From Drosophila miranda (taxonomy: Eukaryota > Arthropoda > Insecta > Diptera > Drosophilidae): a stretch of 64,000 nt of DNA. A model generated the notes under the pieces. It was not told the DNA's origin and did not search any database. It worked only from the letters and a program-made list of their open reading frames with translations. Shown in pieces: positions 48,060 through 60,317 of this stretch; within the stretch, counting starts at the first letter, position 1, and every line of letters starts with the position of its first letter. Made by a program: the position numbers and the translations under genes. The stretch spans positions 33,602,342 to 33,666,341 of the forward strand of contig NW_022881614.1 of the NCBI RefSeq assembly GCF_003369915.1, in the 5' to 3' direction.

Positions 48060-48683
48060 CTGCGCCTCTAACTGGTGACGTAATTTGAATCTGCTGCAAT
48101 CGCCTTTCTTGTTTTGGTCTTATAAGAAATGTGTATGGCTGCGCAAACCGGTTCCCAATAGTTTACTTTTGTTTTCGGAACTGCGCCGCACCAAAACAAA
48201 CCTCCATCTGCTGCTGCTCCCACCCTAACACCATTCCATATCACATCATTCAAATGTGAGTTCAAGATGCAGCTGGCTGGCTGGATAAGTCGGTTGGTTG
48301 AAGGCGACCATCGACCGTGTCTGGCCATCCATATCAATGCGAATCGCGGTGTTGTCAACACAATAAAGGTGTTGAAAGGATTAAACTCTGTATTCTTCCC
48401 ATGATTGTGCAGAAGATTACTTCCATTTAGGGGTCAACAAATCACACTTCGAACCGTATTTTCAACATTCCTCTGATAGAGACAATCAGCATTGCCCAAA
48501 TATGAGAGTGTGTTTCTGTATGGGCAGTGTAACCACTGGAATCAACGGCCTGTAGTGGACAACGGTTAGTAGGACATATGTTTTCCTCAGAGGTCGACCA
48601 GCACGCTATCATTCCGGCTACTGTCTCGTCGGCAAAAGGGTGGTGTTCTTTTTATTTTTCTATTCTGAGACCTACGATATTTG

Positions 48684-49766
48684 TTATACCCGATACTCAA
48701 AATGAGTATTGGGGTATATTAGATTTGTGGTAAAAGTGGATGTGTGTAACGTCCAGAAGGAATAGTTTCCGACCCCATAAAGTATATATATTCTTGATCA
48801 GCATCAATAGCCGAGTCGATTGAGCCCTGTCTGTCTGTCCGTCTGTCCGTCCGTCCGTCCCCTTCAGCGCCTAGTGCTCAAAGACTATAAGAGCTAGAGC
48901 AACGATGTTTTGGATCCAGACTTCTGTGATATGTCACTGCTACAAAAATATTTCAAAACTTCGCCCCGCCCACTTCCGCCCCCACAAAGGACGAAAATCT
49001 GTGGCATCCACATTTTTAAAGATACGATAAAACCAAAAACGCAGAATCGGTGAGGATGACCATATCTTCTACAGTGCAAAATCTGAACCAGATCGAATAA
49101 TGATTATAGCCAGAATCAAGAAAACAATTTCATTCTTTCTCGCTCTGTCTCTCTCTAACACCCAGGTTTCATGGTCGGTTTTGTCAATTGCAAAATATGA
49201 GTTCAAGGATCTCAGAACCTATAAGAGCCAGAGCAACCAAATTTGGTATCCACACTCCTGTGATATCGGACCTTGACCGTTTCGTGGCCAAATTTCGCCC
49301 CACCCCCTTCCGCCCCCGCAAAGGACAAAAATCTGGGGGATCCACAAATCTCAGAGACTATTAAGGCTAGAGTAATCAAATTTGGTATGCACTCCTGTTA
49401 GATCTTACTATAAAACGTATATCTCAAAATTTCGCCCCACCCCCTTCCGCCCCCACAAAGGACGAAAATTTGTTGCATCCACAATATTGAGGATACGAGA
49501 AAACTAAAAACGCAGAATCATAGATAATGATCATATCTATCAGATTGCTGAATCTGAATCAGATCATTTTTATAGCCAATAGGAACAAATCAATTTGCAG
49601 TGGCTACGCAGCGCCCGACGTCACGCTCAGACTGATTTTCTGTCTCTCTCGCACGCACTCTTTGTCTTGTCGTTCAATATTAGCGGCGTCTGCCGGAGGA
49701 GAGCCATACTGACTTAGTATCGGGTATAACTGTAGAGTTGCGGTGTCCGCAGCAACTCACAACGTT
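48684..49766 (+). mobile_element. Helitron-like element at the E/F junction
   Basis: About 1.08 kb, full form. It shares the GGAATAGTTTCC and AATCTGAATCAGATC variants with the F/G element, so the two are products of one recent duplication. Confidence 0.8.
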
Positions 49767-50383
49767 CACAACATTCATACCCAGAGATAGGGCTTTCGGG
49801 ATGTGGGCTGCGGGCGCCAATTGAATTTATCTGGTAACGAACTACTTGGGCTTAATCTAATTGAAATTCTCATGGTTAAACGAATGAAAACGTTTATAAC
49901 AGGTTGTTGTTGCATCTACTTTCGAATATCGGACGTGGCCGAAAAGGAATTGAAGCTTTTCTGGGCCACACCAAAATCCTTGCTACGGTCCTTTTTTTGG
50001 TTTTGGAAATTTAAAGACAAGCAACCATATATATATATATAGCATATATGCATTCATAAAGACAATCTGCTTGCGTTTTCATTTTACCTTAAACAACAAT
50101 ATGGGCGGCGGCTATAAATGGGAATTACTTAAAATTTTTCATTTGCTAAAACACTTTTCAACACATTTGTGCATAAATACTAAATACTATATATGTATAG
50201 AGAGAGCATATATGTATAAACGCAAGAGTGCACCTGATTGATGGAGGAAACGGAATGAGCCAAGTAATTATAACCAAAAAAACGTTGTGCGGCTGGGCAA
50301 GACGAGGATGTGGATGGTAGTAATGCGAGCACGCGCTCACATCACGGTTACATAGTGAGAAAAAAACTTAAAGAAATCACAAC

Positions 50384-51569
50384 TTAGGCCTGGCTCTCAT
50401 TGCGCCCAGGTGTTATGTTGACCTGACGATCTACCGCAGACGGGGATGGCACCTGCACTTCGGCATCGGCCACATCGTTGTACGGCGGCGGCGGTGGAAT
50501 GCTCTCCATCGCATCTAGGCCTGCGTCGATCACCTCCAGATCATCATCGTCATCGGAAATGGGGCCAAGGGCGACATCACTGCGTCGCATTGGAGGCGTG
50601 TTGGCATTCACGTGCATCGTGTTGTTGTTGTTCGGCATTTCGTTGTTGTTATCCATGTTATCATTATCATCCATAATGGAGGAGAGCCACGAACAGGGGG
50701 GCACACCAGGATTTGCTTCAGCACCGCCAGCTTCTCCGGCCTGATCCTCTTGGTAGTTGGACATGGCCACCTGATAGGATGGCGGCGGTGCCTGCTTCAA
50801 GTACTGGGCAATGGCCTCATCATAGTTGGACAACAGAGTGGTGTAGGCACGCTCCTCAGCCCCAAAGGTGCTGCCCACACCATTGATCCCGGATCCCGTC
50901 TCGAGGAAGGGAAACAATGTGCGGATATGTTGCTGACGCAGAGTCAGGTACTTGTAACAGCGCCAGACGATGCCAATGCAGTAGGCCTTCAGGAATACAA
51001 TGCACACGAAAACGACGAGAACCACCACGACGAGCTCCTCAGGCGGCAGCTCCAGCAGATTCTCGCGCCAGGGCAAGCGGTGAGACTCGGCAATGATTCG
51101 ATGGATGGCCTGTAGGTAGCACAGATAGCCAGCGGCGGTGAGGCTGCAACCGGAAAGAAAGAGCTGGGGAGGTTGCCCACAAAACGATTTAAAATGATCT
51201 TACGTCGTTATGGCGAAGTCAAACAGCTGCAGACAGATGCGACGGTTTCCCCTTGATGGTTCCATAGATCATCATCAGTGTTATGGCTATCATGCAGGTG
51301 CACACCAGTCCGCCCATGTCAAAGTTCTCTACAAGCATAGAATGAAACCGAAAACGATAATTAGTAATCCATCCACGGATTCACTCTGTGTCACTGCTTA
51401 CGCTCACGCTTACGATAGTTGGGGGAATGGTCGCGGTAGGCGTAGGGCGGGTCCACTTTGCTCAGGGGCGTCGGCAAGGCCGGTGCATTGAGATCCACAG
51501 TGTAGTCAATGCTGCCGCTTTCCAACTCGTCCATCATCTCGGGGTTGCGCCAGATGACCGCCAGAACGC
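50384..51569 (-). pseudogene. LAPTM4-like pseudogene fragment, copy F, exon 4 frame restored
   Basis: Exon 4 (51143-50384) is open throughout. The 26-bp loss and a six-G run together remove 27 nt, restoring the frame as GVPPCSWLSSIMDDND. Exon 3 (51328-51204) still has the shared break, and exon 2 (from 51414) ends at the deletion join at 51569. With no exon 1 or acceptor the full protein cannot be made. Confidence 0.8.
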
Positions 51570-51805
51570 GTCCACGCGGGTGGGTGATCAGATAGATGGT
51601 GTGTGTGCTCGCCATATCAAGGTGGGGCCTATGGCGTTATCAGTGCCAAACAACAACCCGTCGTAAATAAGTGCGAATTTGGAGAGTGCCAATCAGGTTG
51701 GGATCAACCGCAACAACAGCTGTTCTTCGGTGTAATTCTATTCCACACATACATATGTATGTATACATGAGCATGTATGTTTGCTCTGGGAAGCGATAAA
51801 ACTTC

Positions 51806-51990
51806 TAGCTGGCGTGGCTATGCGGTCTAGTCGTTTGGACATTTCTCATGCGGTTTTAGGTAGGGACGACGATCGCGCTCTCACTTCGATCGTGTGTTCG
51901 AATCCCGCCCGAGCTTGTTGGCTTCTTCGACGAAAACTCACGTTAATTAGCCGTTACTCCTTGGGCTACATTAACTTTTTCTTTTTTTTT
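51806..51990 (+). ncRNA. tRNA-like Pol III element, copy F
   Basis: A box at 51815-51825, B box TGTTCGAATCC at 51895-51905, then T5 and T9 runs. Almost identical to copy E. Confidence 0.4.
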
Positions 51991-52117
51991 CTCCCATTTT
52001 GTTGGTTTTTCCAGTTAGGGTTTTCCCATATCATAATATTTGCAGTGTGATATCATCGCATTCAAATATAACGTCAATTGTTTAGTTTCTCTCTATCTCT
52101 CCGTTTCTCTGGCTCTC

Positions 52118-52152
<35 letters not shown>

Positions 52153-52776
52153 CTGCGCCTCTAACTGGTGACGTAATTTGAATCTGCTGCAATCGCCTTT
52201 CTTGTTTTGGTCTTATAAGAAATGTGTATGGCTGCGCAAACCGGTTCCCAATAGTTAACTTTTGTTTTCGGAACTGCGCCGCACCAAAACAAACCTCCAT
52301 CTGCTGCTGCTCCCACCCTAACACCATTCCATATCACATCATTCAAATGTGAGTTCAAGATGCAGCTGGCTGGCTGGATAAGTCGGTTGGTTGAAGGCGA
52401 CCATCGACCGTGTCTGGCCATCCATATCAATGCGAATCGCGGTGTTGTCAACACAATAAAGGTGTTGAAAGGATTAAACTCTGTATTCTTCCCATGATTG
52501 TGCAGAAGATTACTTCCATTTAGGGGTCAACAAATCACACTTCGAACCGTATTTTCAACATTCCTCTGATAGAGACAATCAGCATTGCCCAAATATGAGA
52601 GTGTGTTTCTGTATGGGCAGTGTAACCACTGGAATCAACGGCCTGTAGTGGACAACGGTTAGTAGGACATATGTTTTCCTCAGAGGTCGACCAGCACGCT
52701 ATCATTCCGGCTACTGTCTCGTCGGCAAAAGGGTGGTGTTCTTTTTATTTTTCTATTCTGAGACCTACGATATTTG

Positions 52777-53860
52777 TTATACCCGATACTCAAAATGAGT
52801 ATTGGGGTATATTAGATTTGTGGTAAAAGTGGATGTGTGTAACGTCCAGAAGGAATAGTTTCCGACCCCATAAAGTATATATATTCTTGATCAGCATCAA
52901 TAGCCGAGTCGATTGAGCCCTGTCTGTCTGTCCGTCTGTCCGTCCGTCCGTCCCCTTCAGCGCCTAGTGCTCAAAGACTATAAGAGCTAGAGCAACGATG
53001 TTTTGGATCCAGACTTCTGTGATATGTCACTGCTACAAAAATATTTCAAAACTTCGCCCCGCCCACTTCCGCCCCCACAAAGGACGAAAATCTGTGGCAT
53101 CCACATTTTTAAAGATACGATAAAACCAAAAACGCAGAATCGGTGAGGATGACCATATCTTCTACAGTGCAAAATCTGAACCAGATCGAATAATGATTAT
53201 AGCCAGAATCAAGAAAACAATTTCATTCTTTCTCGCTCTGTCTCTCTCTAACACCCAGGTTTCATGGTCGGTTTTGTCAATTGCAAAATATGAGTTCAAG
53301 GATCTCAGAACCTATAAGAGCCAGAGCAACCAAATTTGGTATCCACACTCCTGTGATATCGGACCTTGACCGTTTCGTGTCCAAATTTCGCCACACCCCC
53401 TTCCGCCCCCGCAAAGGACGAAAATCTGGGGCATCCACAAATCTCAGAGACTATTAAGGCTAGAGTAATCAAATTCCATTTGGGTTGTCCTTTTAGATCT
53501 TACTATAAAACGTATATCTCAAAATTTCGCCCCACCCCCTTCCGCCCCACAAAGGACGAAAATTTGTTGCATCCACAATATTGAGGATACGAGAAAACTA
53601 AAAACGCAGAATCATAGATAATGATCATATCTATCAGATTGCTGAATCTGAATCAGATCATTTTTATAGCCAATAGGAACAAATCAATTTGCAGTGGCTA
53701 CGCAGCGCCCGACGTCACGCTCAGACTGATTTTCTGTCTCTCTCGCACGCACTCTTTGTCTTGTCGTTCAATATTAGCGGCGTCTGCCGGAGGAGAGCCA
53801 TACTGACTTAGTATCGGGTATAACTGTAGAGTTGCGGTGTCCGCAGCAACTCACAACGTT
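52777..53860 (+). mobile_element. Helitron-like element at the F/G junction
   Basis: About 1.08 kb and nearly identical to the E/F element, except for a replaced stretch near 53474 (AAATTCCATTTGGGTTGTCC). Confidence 0.8.
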
Positions 53861-55429
53861 CACAACATTCATACCCAGAGATAGGGCTTTCGGGATGTGG
53901 GCTGCGGGCGCCAATTGAATTTATCTGGTAACGAACTACTTGGGCTTAATCTAATTGAAATTCTCATGGTTAAACGAATGAAAACGTTTATAACAGGTTG
54001 TTGTTGCATCTACTTTCGAATATCGGACGTGGCCGAAAAGGAATTGAAGCTTTTCTGGGCCACACCAAAATCCTTGCTCCGTTCCTTTTTTTGGTTTTGG
54101 AAATTTAAAGACAAGCAACCATATATATATATATAGCATATATGCATTCATAAAGACAATCTGCTTGCGTTTTCATTTTACCTTAAACAACAATATGGGC
54201 GGCGGCTATAAATGGGAATTACTTAAAATTTTTCATTTGCTAAAACACTTTTCAACACATTTGTGCATAAATACTAAATACTATATATGTATAGAGAGAG
54301 CATATATGTATAAACGCAAGAGTGCACCTGATTGATGGAGGAAACGGAATGAGCCAAGTAATTATAACCAAAAAAACGTTGTGCGGCTGGGCAAGACGAG
54401 GATGTGGATGGTAGTAATGCGAGCACGCGCTCACATCACGGTTACATAGTGAGAAAAAAACTTAAAGAAATCACAACTTAGGCCTGGCTCTCATTGCGCC
54501 CAGGTGTTATGTTGACCTGACGATCTACCGCAGACGGGGATGGCACCTGCACTTCGGCATCGGCCACATCGTTGTACGGCGGCGGCGGTGGAATGCTCTC
54601 CATCGCATCTAGGCCTGCGTCGATCACCTCCAGATCATCATCGTCATCGGAAATGGGGCCAAGGGCGACATCACTGCGTCGCATTGGAGGCGTGTTGGCA
54701 TTCACGTGCATCGTGTTGTTGTTGTTCGGCATTTCGTTGTTGTTATCCATGTTATCATTATCATCCATAATGGAGGAGAGCCACGAACAGGGGGGGCACA
54801 CCAGGATTTGCTTCAGCACCGCCAGCTTCTCCGGCCTGATCCTCTTGGTAGTTGGACATGGCCACCTGATAGGATGGCGGCGGTGCCTGCTTCAAGTACT
54901 GGGCAATGGCCTCATCATAGTTGGACAACAGAGTGGTGTAGGCACGCTCCTCAGCCCCAAAGGTGCTGCCCACACCATTGATCCCGGATCCCGTCTCGAG
55001 GAAGGGAAACAATGTGCGGATATGTTGCTGACGCAGAGTCAGGTACTTGTAACAGCGCCAGACGATGCCAATGCAGTAGGCCTTCAGGAATACAATGCAC
55101 ACGAAAACGACGAGAACCACCACGACGAGCTCCTCAGGCGGCAGCTCCAGCAGCTTCTCGCGCCAGGGCAAGCGGTGAGACTCGGCAATGATTCGATGGA
55201 TGGCCTGTAGGTAGCACAGATAGCCAGCGGCGGTGAGGCTGCAACCGGAAAGAAAGAGCTGGGGAGGTTGCCCACAAAACGATTTAAAATGATCTTACGT
55301 CGTTATGGCGAAGTCAAACAGCTGCAGACAGATGCGACGGTTTCCCCTTGATGGTTCCATAGATCATCATCAGTGTTATGGCTATCATGCAGGTGCACAC
55401 CAGTCCGCCCATGTCAAAGTTCTCTACAA

Positions 55430-55439
55430 GCATAGAATG
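55430..55439 (+). repeat. Target-site duplication, left copy
   Basis: GCATAGAATG (or AAGCATAGAATG) precedes the 5' end of the LINE. It is repeated at 60360-60369, right after the poly-A tail. Confidence 0.9.
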
Positions 55440-55752
55440 GAGTTCTTTCCATACATTCGTCGAAGACGGACGTGTCGCGCATTGAAGTTTCTAAATAATC
55501 GCAAAGAGCATTCTGTGTGCTTATCTCGCACGAGAATCTATTTTTAGACACTGCGTAGCGGTGTCGGTAACACGAGAACAACAAAGAACAGTAAGCGAAG
55601 TAAGCTGTCGTACAGCGGGCAAGCTTTTGCCCTCGCCCTGCGTGCAGCCGCAAACGAAGGGCAACAAAAGCTCAACTTTTCTTAGTAGCAAGAATTCTTG
55701 ATGCTAGGCAATCACAAATTTGTAACAAGCAAATTTCGTGAAGTGCCAAAAA
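55440..55752 (+). promoter_or_regulatory. LINE 5' UTR with presumed internal promoter
   Basis: Non-coding leader of about 313 bp before the ORF1 ATG. Jockey-type elements transcribe from an internal downstream promoter at their 5' end; no specific motif is identified here. Confidence 0.5.
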
Positions 55753-57438
55753 ATGGACGTAGACTCACCTGATCATTCCCAGCTTAGTGATAAGCTTTCA
55801 GCGACTGATAAGATGAGGAAAATAGCTGGTGCACCTGCAGAATTCCGTGCCAGCTTGGCTAAAGACCTATATAAGGCAATTGGAACGCCTAACTACAATA
55901 GTAGCTTGATCGCAACGACTACAAGCACTATTACCACGAGCACACTATCTTTTTCAACAGGGAAATGTCCAGCGAATTACTCAATGGCAAATACCGTAAC
56001 TGGCAACATATGTTCAGTACCGAGCACCTCGAGAGCTGAGGCGTCTACTTTAAGCTTAGCCAAAAAAGTATCCCAAGGAAAAGATTGTAGCTTTCAGATG
56101 CCGATGGTCTCTATTAGTAAAAAGCAAAAAAGAGCTGATAAAGTCTCAAAAACAATTAAAAAAAGTACACACCCAGCTATTCCAAAAAATCACCCATTCA
56201 AGGGCCGCCAAAATTTTACACCTGTTACTACCCCTTCAGTACCACTTCTAAATAATCGCTATGCAGCGCTATCTGAAGAAGCTGAATCTGTCATGGAACT
56301 GGACGAAGAAGAGCAACATGGGCTAGTAGCAAACGAAGCTAGCAATGAGCAGCAGCCAAGCATAGTGCCTAAGCCTCCAGCTATTTGCGTGCCGCAAGTG
56401 AATAAAATGGACAAACTCGAAGACGCCCTCAATTCTGTAATTCCAGCTGATGAGTATGACATTCGCACATCCAGATTTGGAGTTTCGCGTATATATGCAA
56501 AAAATTCCCAAGCTTTTCGAACAGTTATTGATATGCTGACGAAGCAAAACTGTGAATTCTGGCACCATCAGTTGAGAGAGGATACGCCGTACAGATTGAT
56601 TATTCGAGATATCCATCCAAATGTACCAAAACACTTAATTGAGCACACTATCACCGACAAGGGTTTTACAGTCATGAACATCTACTGCCCCAGGAAGCCA
56701 AACTGGCGTAATATTGAAATAAATGAAGAGGATGATCATGAAATAAATAACTTAAAAACAAGACAGAGTATGTTCTACGTGAACCTAAAGAAAACACCAA
56801 ATATTGCAGAGGCACTTAAGATTACTCAAATTGGAAGGCACAGAGTAACAGTAATTAAGGCAAAGCACAGTAAAGAATTGGTGCAGTGCTTTAGATGCCA
56901 AGATTTTGGACATACGCGAAACTACTGCCTTAAAAAGCCAGTCTGTGGAAAATGCTCTGGCGACCACTATACTGGATCAAAATCGTGCGAACTAAGTCTT
57001 AGTAACAAATCCATTTGTGCAAACTGCGGCGAAGATCACCTATCTAGCTATAAAAGTTGTTCAGTCCGAATTGAACTCAGCAAGAAGCTTAAGCCGACAG
57101 CCAGACTACCAGAAGATGGAATGCCTGCCAGTAGCAAAAATAAAAATCACCCAGTCGGATCGCAAGTCATCTCAAATGCCAATGTGAGGAGTGGGTTCTC
57201 CTATGCAGACATAACAAGACCGCGTGCAGAGAAAAATATTAACGTGAACACATTACATGACAGCTCCCGGTTGTTTAATGGTGCTGAAGATCAACATTTT
57301 AGTAGCAAATTCAAAATATTAGAAAAAGCTATAAACGACCTTAATAGTAGAATGGATCAAATGTTCAAACTAATACAGGATACGATGGAGGCAAACAAAG
57401 CCTTCCGCGACCTGGTACAGAAGCTTATTTCAAAATGA
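55753..57438 (+). CDS. Jockey-type ORF1, Gag-like nucleic-acid-binding protein
   Basis: 561 aa from the first ATG (MDVDSPDHSQ). The frame is open upstream to a GTG at 55738, but ATG in AAAAAATGG is the sensible start. The N-terminal half is Ser/Thr- and Lys-rich. The middle has a PRE/C2HC-type region (LIIRDIHPNVPKHLIEH). Three zinc knuckles follow: CFRCQDFGHTRNYC, CGKCSGDHYTGSKSC and CANCGEDHLSSYKSC. The C-terminus is coiled-coil-like. ORF1 proteins of this clade coat the element RNA and target it to the nucleus. It ends with TGA overlapping the ORF2 start (ATGA), suggesting termination-reinitiation. No frameshifts. Confidence 0.92.
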   Translation: MDVDSPDHSQLSDKLSATDKMRKIAGAPAEFRASLAKDLYKAIGTPNYNSSLIATTTSTITTSTLSFSTGKCPANYSMANTVTGNICSVPSTSRAEASTLSLAKKVSQGKDCSFQMPMVSISKKQKRADKVSKTIKKSTHPAIPKNHPFKGRQNFTPVTTPSVPLLNNRYAALSEEAESVMELDEEEQHGLVANEASNEQQPSIVPKPPAICVPQVNKMDKLEDALNSVIPADEYDIRTSRFGVSRIYAKNSQAFRTVIDMLTKQNCEFWHHQLREDTPYRLIIRDIHPNVPKHLIEHTITDKGFTVMNIYCPRKPNWRNIEINEEDDHEINNLKTRQSMFYVNLKKTPNIAEALKITQIGRHRVTVIKAKHSKELVQCFRCQDFGHTRNYCLKKPVCGKCSGDHYTGSKSCELSLSNKSICANCGEDHLSSYKSCSVRIELSKKLKPTARLPEDGMPASSKNKNHPVGSQVISNANVRSGFSYADITRPRAEKNINVNTLHDSSRLFNGAEDQHFSSKFKILEKAINDLNSRMDQMFKLIQDTMEANKAFRDLVQKLISK

Positions 57439-60158
57439 ACAAGCTTCAATTAAAAATCGGATTATGGAATGCACGAGGGCTAGTCAAGAACATTGAAGAA
57501 CTTAGACTTTTCCTAAATGCTAATAAAATCGATGTAATGTTGATAACAGAGACACATATGCGCCCTGGTCGGAGAGCATTCGTACCAGGATACGATCAAT
57601 ATTACGCTGATCATCCCAGCGGAACATCGAAAAGTGGCTCTGCTCTGTTCATACGATCGTCCATTGCCCATACTCAGAAGGAACCTATGTCCAGGATAAA
57701 CATACAAGTTGCCAGCGTGAGTGTGCCGACTAATGTTGGATGCATCAAGATCTCCTCAATATACCTGCCACCCAACCAACCTTGGAGTACAACTGATTTT
57801 GAGCAACTTTTTCTTAGCCTGGGGAACAGATTCATCGCAGGCGGTGACTTTAACGCAAAGCACCCATGGTGGGGTAACGTCAGATCATGCTGTCGAGGGA
57901 AGCGATTGCAAGAGGCCATCGTCAGTAGCACATGCGAAATCCTTGCCACTGGCGAGGCAACTTTCTTCTCATACAACACTCGCCTTACACCTTCTGCTCT
58001 CGACTTTTTCATTGTCAACGGGATTGCGCAAAACAAGCTGTCAGTCGAAACTAAATATGAACTCTCCTCGGATCACCTGCCAATTGTAGCATCAGTGCAT
58101 CATTCTCCTCAAATCAAAACTATGAAGCAACAAATTCTCCCTCGAGGCTCTTGCGTTGAAGTATTTCAAGCCGAACTAGATAGTAGAATCAACCTCAACA
58201 CGGAAATAAGAAGTCCCGATGATATAGAAGATGCAATCTCGATATTTATGAGAAACGTAATATTGGCTGCATCTTCTGCTGCGCCTGTAAACCAATGTTC
58301 ACCAAGCCAACGACGACAAGATACTCTTCCCCCAAGTGCCGTAGCTCTCCTGCGCCTGAAAAGAAGAGTAAGAAGAGAGTATGCGAGAACGGGTGATACT
58401 CGAGTTCATCAAATCTACTTGAGACTATCAAACCGTTTGCAAAAGGTACTTGCAAAAGTCAAGCAGACGAGCATTGATAACATTTTAGAAAAAGCTGGCC
58501 CCGATGCATCTTTCAACTATACTCTCTGGAAGCTTACAAGCCGATTTAAAAGAGTAGTCATGCCTAAATCGCCAATTAAAAATCCAGCAGGCGGTTGGTG
58601 CTACTCCAGTCAGCAAAAGGCTGATATCTTCGCAGACAGTTTAGAGCAAAGATTTAAGCCATTTAATCTTACGTCTGCTGTTACAAGAAGGGCCGTCGAG
58701 CTACAATTGGAAATGCCATTTCAAATGTCCTTGCCAGCAAGCCCAGTCACATTTCAAGAGGTGGTGCAGCAAATTAAGAAGCTGAAGGCCAAAAAATCCC
58801 CTGGTGAGGACCTGCTGGACAACAGGACTTTAAAACTTCTGCCTAAAAAAGCGCTGCTATTTATAGTGCTGCTCCTCAACAGCATTCTTAGGATAGGACA
58901 CTTTCCTACCTGCTGGAAGATGGCGCTAATCTCCATGGTACCTAAGCCAGAAAAACAACACACAGAAGTCGATGGCTACAGACCAATTAGCCTGCTCTCA
59001 GCGCTAGGGAAGATGGCGGAAAGAATGATACTGAACCGCATCATGCAGCTTGAACCTGTAAAGAAAAGAATTCCAAAGTGGCAGTTTGGATTTAGACAAG
59101 GTCACGGCACGCCAGAACAACTTCATCGAGTGTTCAACTTCGCGCTTGATGCAATGGAGCAAAAAATGTATTCGGTAGCTGTGTTTATGGACATTCAACA
59201 AGCGTTTGACAGGGTGTGGCATGATGGCCTCCTCTTTAAGCTGAGAAACATATTGCCGCCGCAGCTATTCCAGCTGGTGAGTAGCTTTCTAATGGACAGA
59301 AGTTTTAGAGTTGTTGTAAATGGAGCAAAATCATCGAAGCGCCCAATCTGTGCAGGCGTCCCACAAGGCAGCGTTCTTGGACCAACGTTATATACCCTAT
59401 ATACAGCCGATATGCCTTCCTCAAGGGTAATAACTGGGTTGGACGAGGACGATGTGTTGATAGCAACCTACGCGGATGACACTGCAGTGCTGACCAGAAG
59501 TCCAAGCATAAATCTAGCTACGGAAGCTCTGCAACAATATGTGAGCAGCTTTGAGGTCTGGGCTCAGAAATGGAACATAGGCATCAACAGCAGCAAATGT
59601 GCTAATGTTACTTTTGCTACGAGAACACTTTCTTGCGGAGGCATTAATATGCTGGGCTCCACACTTACGCACAAGAGCTCGTACAAATACCTGGGTGTTG
59701 TACTCGACAGGTCACTAAATTTCAAAACCCATACTACCATGGTTCGACAGTCTGTGATGGCGAAAGCGGGAAAGATGGCGTGGCTACTTGCACCAAGAAA
59801 TAAGCTATCGCTGTACAGCAAAGTCACGATATACAAGTCCATCCTCAGCCCCATATGGAAATACGCACTTCAAGTTTACGGCATCGCGTCAAAAACCAAC
59901 TTAAATAAAATTAGAGTTGCTCAGTCAAAAATTCTACGACGAATATGCAATGCTCCATGGTACATACGAAACAGCGACATCGAGAGGGACCTAAAGGTTC
60001 CCAAAGTGGGCGATGTTATACAATTACATGCAGCAAGGTACTTGCAACGACTTGGTGGTCACCCTAATGCGCTAGCCAGACGTCTAATTAACCCGCCAAG
60101 GAAAAGAAGACTCAAAAGGAGTCATCCACTGGATCTCCCTACTAGATCCCTCCTATAA
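57435..60158 (+). CDS. Jockey-type ORF2, endonuclease and reverse transcriptase
   Basis: 907 aa. The N-terminal APE-like endonuclease shows GLWNARGL, LITETH, AGGDFNAKHPWWGN, SALDFFIV and LSSDHLPI, with the expected catalytic Glu, Asp/Asn and His present. The reverse transcriptase follows with YRPISLLSALGK, FGFRQGHGTPEQL, FMDIQQAFDRVWH, GVPQGSVLGPTLY and the catalytic box TYADDTAV. The thumb and C-terminal region (YKYLGVVLDRSLNFKTH, SKILRRICNAPWYIRN) is complete. There is no RNase H, as usual for jockey. The length is near the ~916 aa recalled for the D. melanogaster element. All motifs are intact, so it could drive target-primed reverse transcription. Confidence 0.94.
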   Translation: MNKLQLKIGLWNARGLVKNIEELRLFLNANKIDVMLITETHMRPGRRAFVPGYDQYYADHPSGTSKSGSALFIRSSIAHTQKEPMSRINIQVASVSVPTNVGCIKISSIYLPPNQPWSTTDFEQLFLSLGNRFIAGGDFNAKHPWWGNVRSCCRGKRLQEAIVSSTCEILATGEATFFSYNTRLTPSALDFFIVNGIAQNKLSVETKYELSSDHLPIVASVHHSPQIKTMKQQILPRGSCVEVFQAELDSRINLNTEIRSPDDIEDAISIFMRNVILAASSAAPVNQCSPSQRRQDTLPPSAVALLRLKRRVRREYARTGDTRVHQIYLRLSNRLQKVLAKVKQTSIDNILEKAGPDASFNYTLWKLTSRFKRVVMPKSPIKNPAGGWCYSSQQKADIFADSLEQRFKPFNLTSAVTRRAVELQLEMPFQMSLPASPVTFQEVVQQIKKLKAKKSPGEDLLDNRTLKLLPKKALLFIVLLLNSILRIGHFPTCWKMALISMVPKPEKQHTEVDGYRPISLLSALGKMAERMILNRIMQLEPVKKRIPKWQFGFRQGHGTPEQLHRVFNFALDAMEQKMYSVAVFMDIQQAFDRVWHDGLLFKLRNILPPQLFQLVSSFLMDRSFRVVVNGAKSSKRPICAGVPQGSVLGPTLYTLYTADMPSSRVITGLDEDDVLIATYADDTAVLTRSPSINLATEALQQYVSSFEVWAQKWNIGINSSKCANVTFATRTLSCGGINMLGSTLTHKSSYKYLGVVLDRSLNFKTHTTMVRQSVMAKAGKMAWLLAPRNKLSLYSKVTIYKSILSPIWKYALQVYGIASKTNLNKIRVAQSKILRRICNAPWYIRNSDIERDLKVPKVGDVIQLHAARYLQRLGGHPNALARRLINPPRKRRLKRSHPLDLPTRSLL

Positions 60159-60317
60159 CATCTCATTAACTTTTTGTAAATATTCTAAATAATGTATGTA
60201 CCTACTCCATATATGTAACATTAAGTTTAAGTATGTATCTCCTGTGATCAATTGTTTTTCCCCTTAAATGTAAAACTAGATTAAGTTGCCACGAAAGGTA
60301 GCAGTAAACTTGTTTAC

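Larger units (their letters stand above)
45904..48683. repeat. Amplicon copy E (short form with extra deletion, 2.78 kb)
   Basis: Has the same AGAACGC/GTCCACGCGG join as copies B and F (about 47477). It carries a further ~230-bp loss at 47363, where GTCAAACA joins CTTTGCTCAGG, removing most of LAPTM4 exon 3, intron 2 and the 5' splice site of exon 2. Confidence 0.9.
49767..52776. repeat. Amplicon copy F (short form, 3.01 kb)
   Basis: Short form with the shared deletion join at about 51569. It retains exon 3 and intron 2 that copy E lost, so E is derived from an F-like copy. Its left and right parts are nearly identical to E and the left part of G. Confidence 0.9.
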
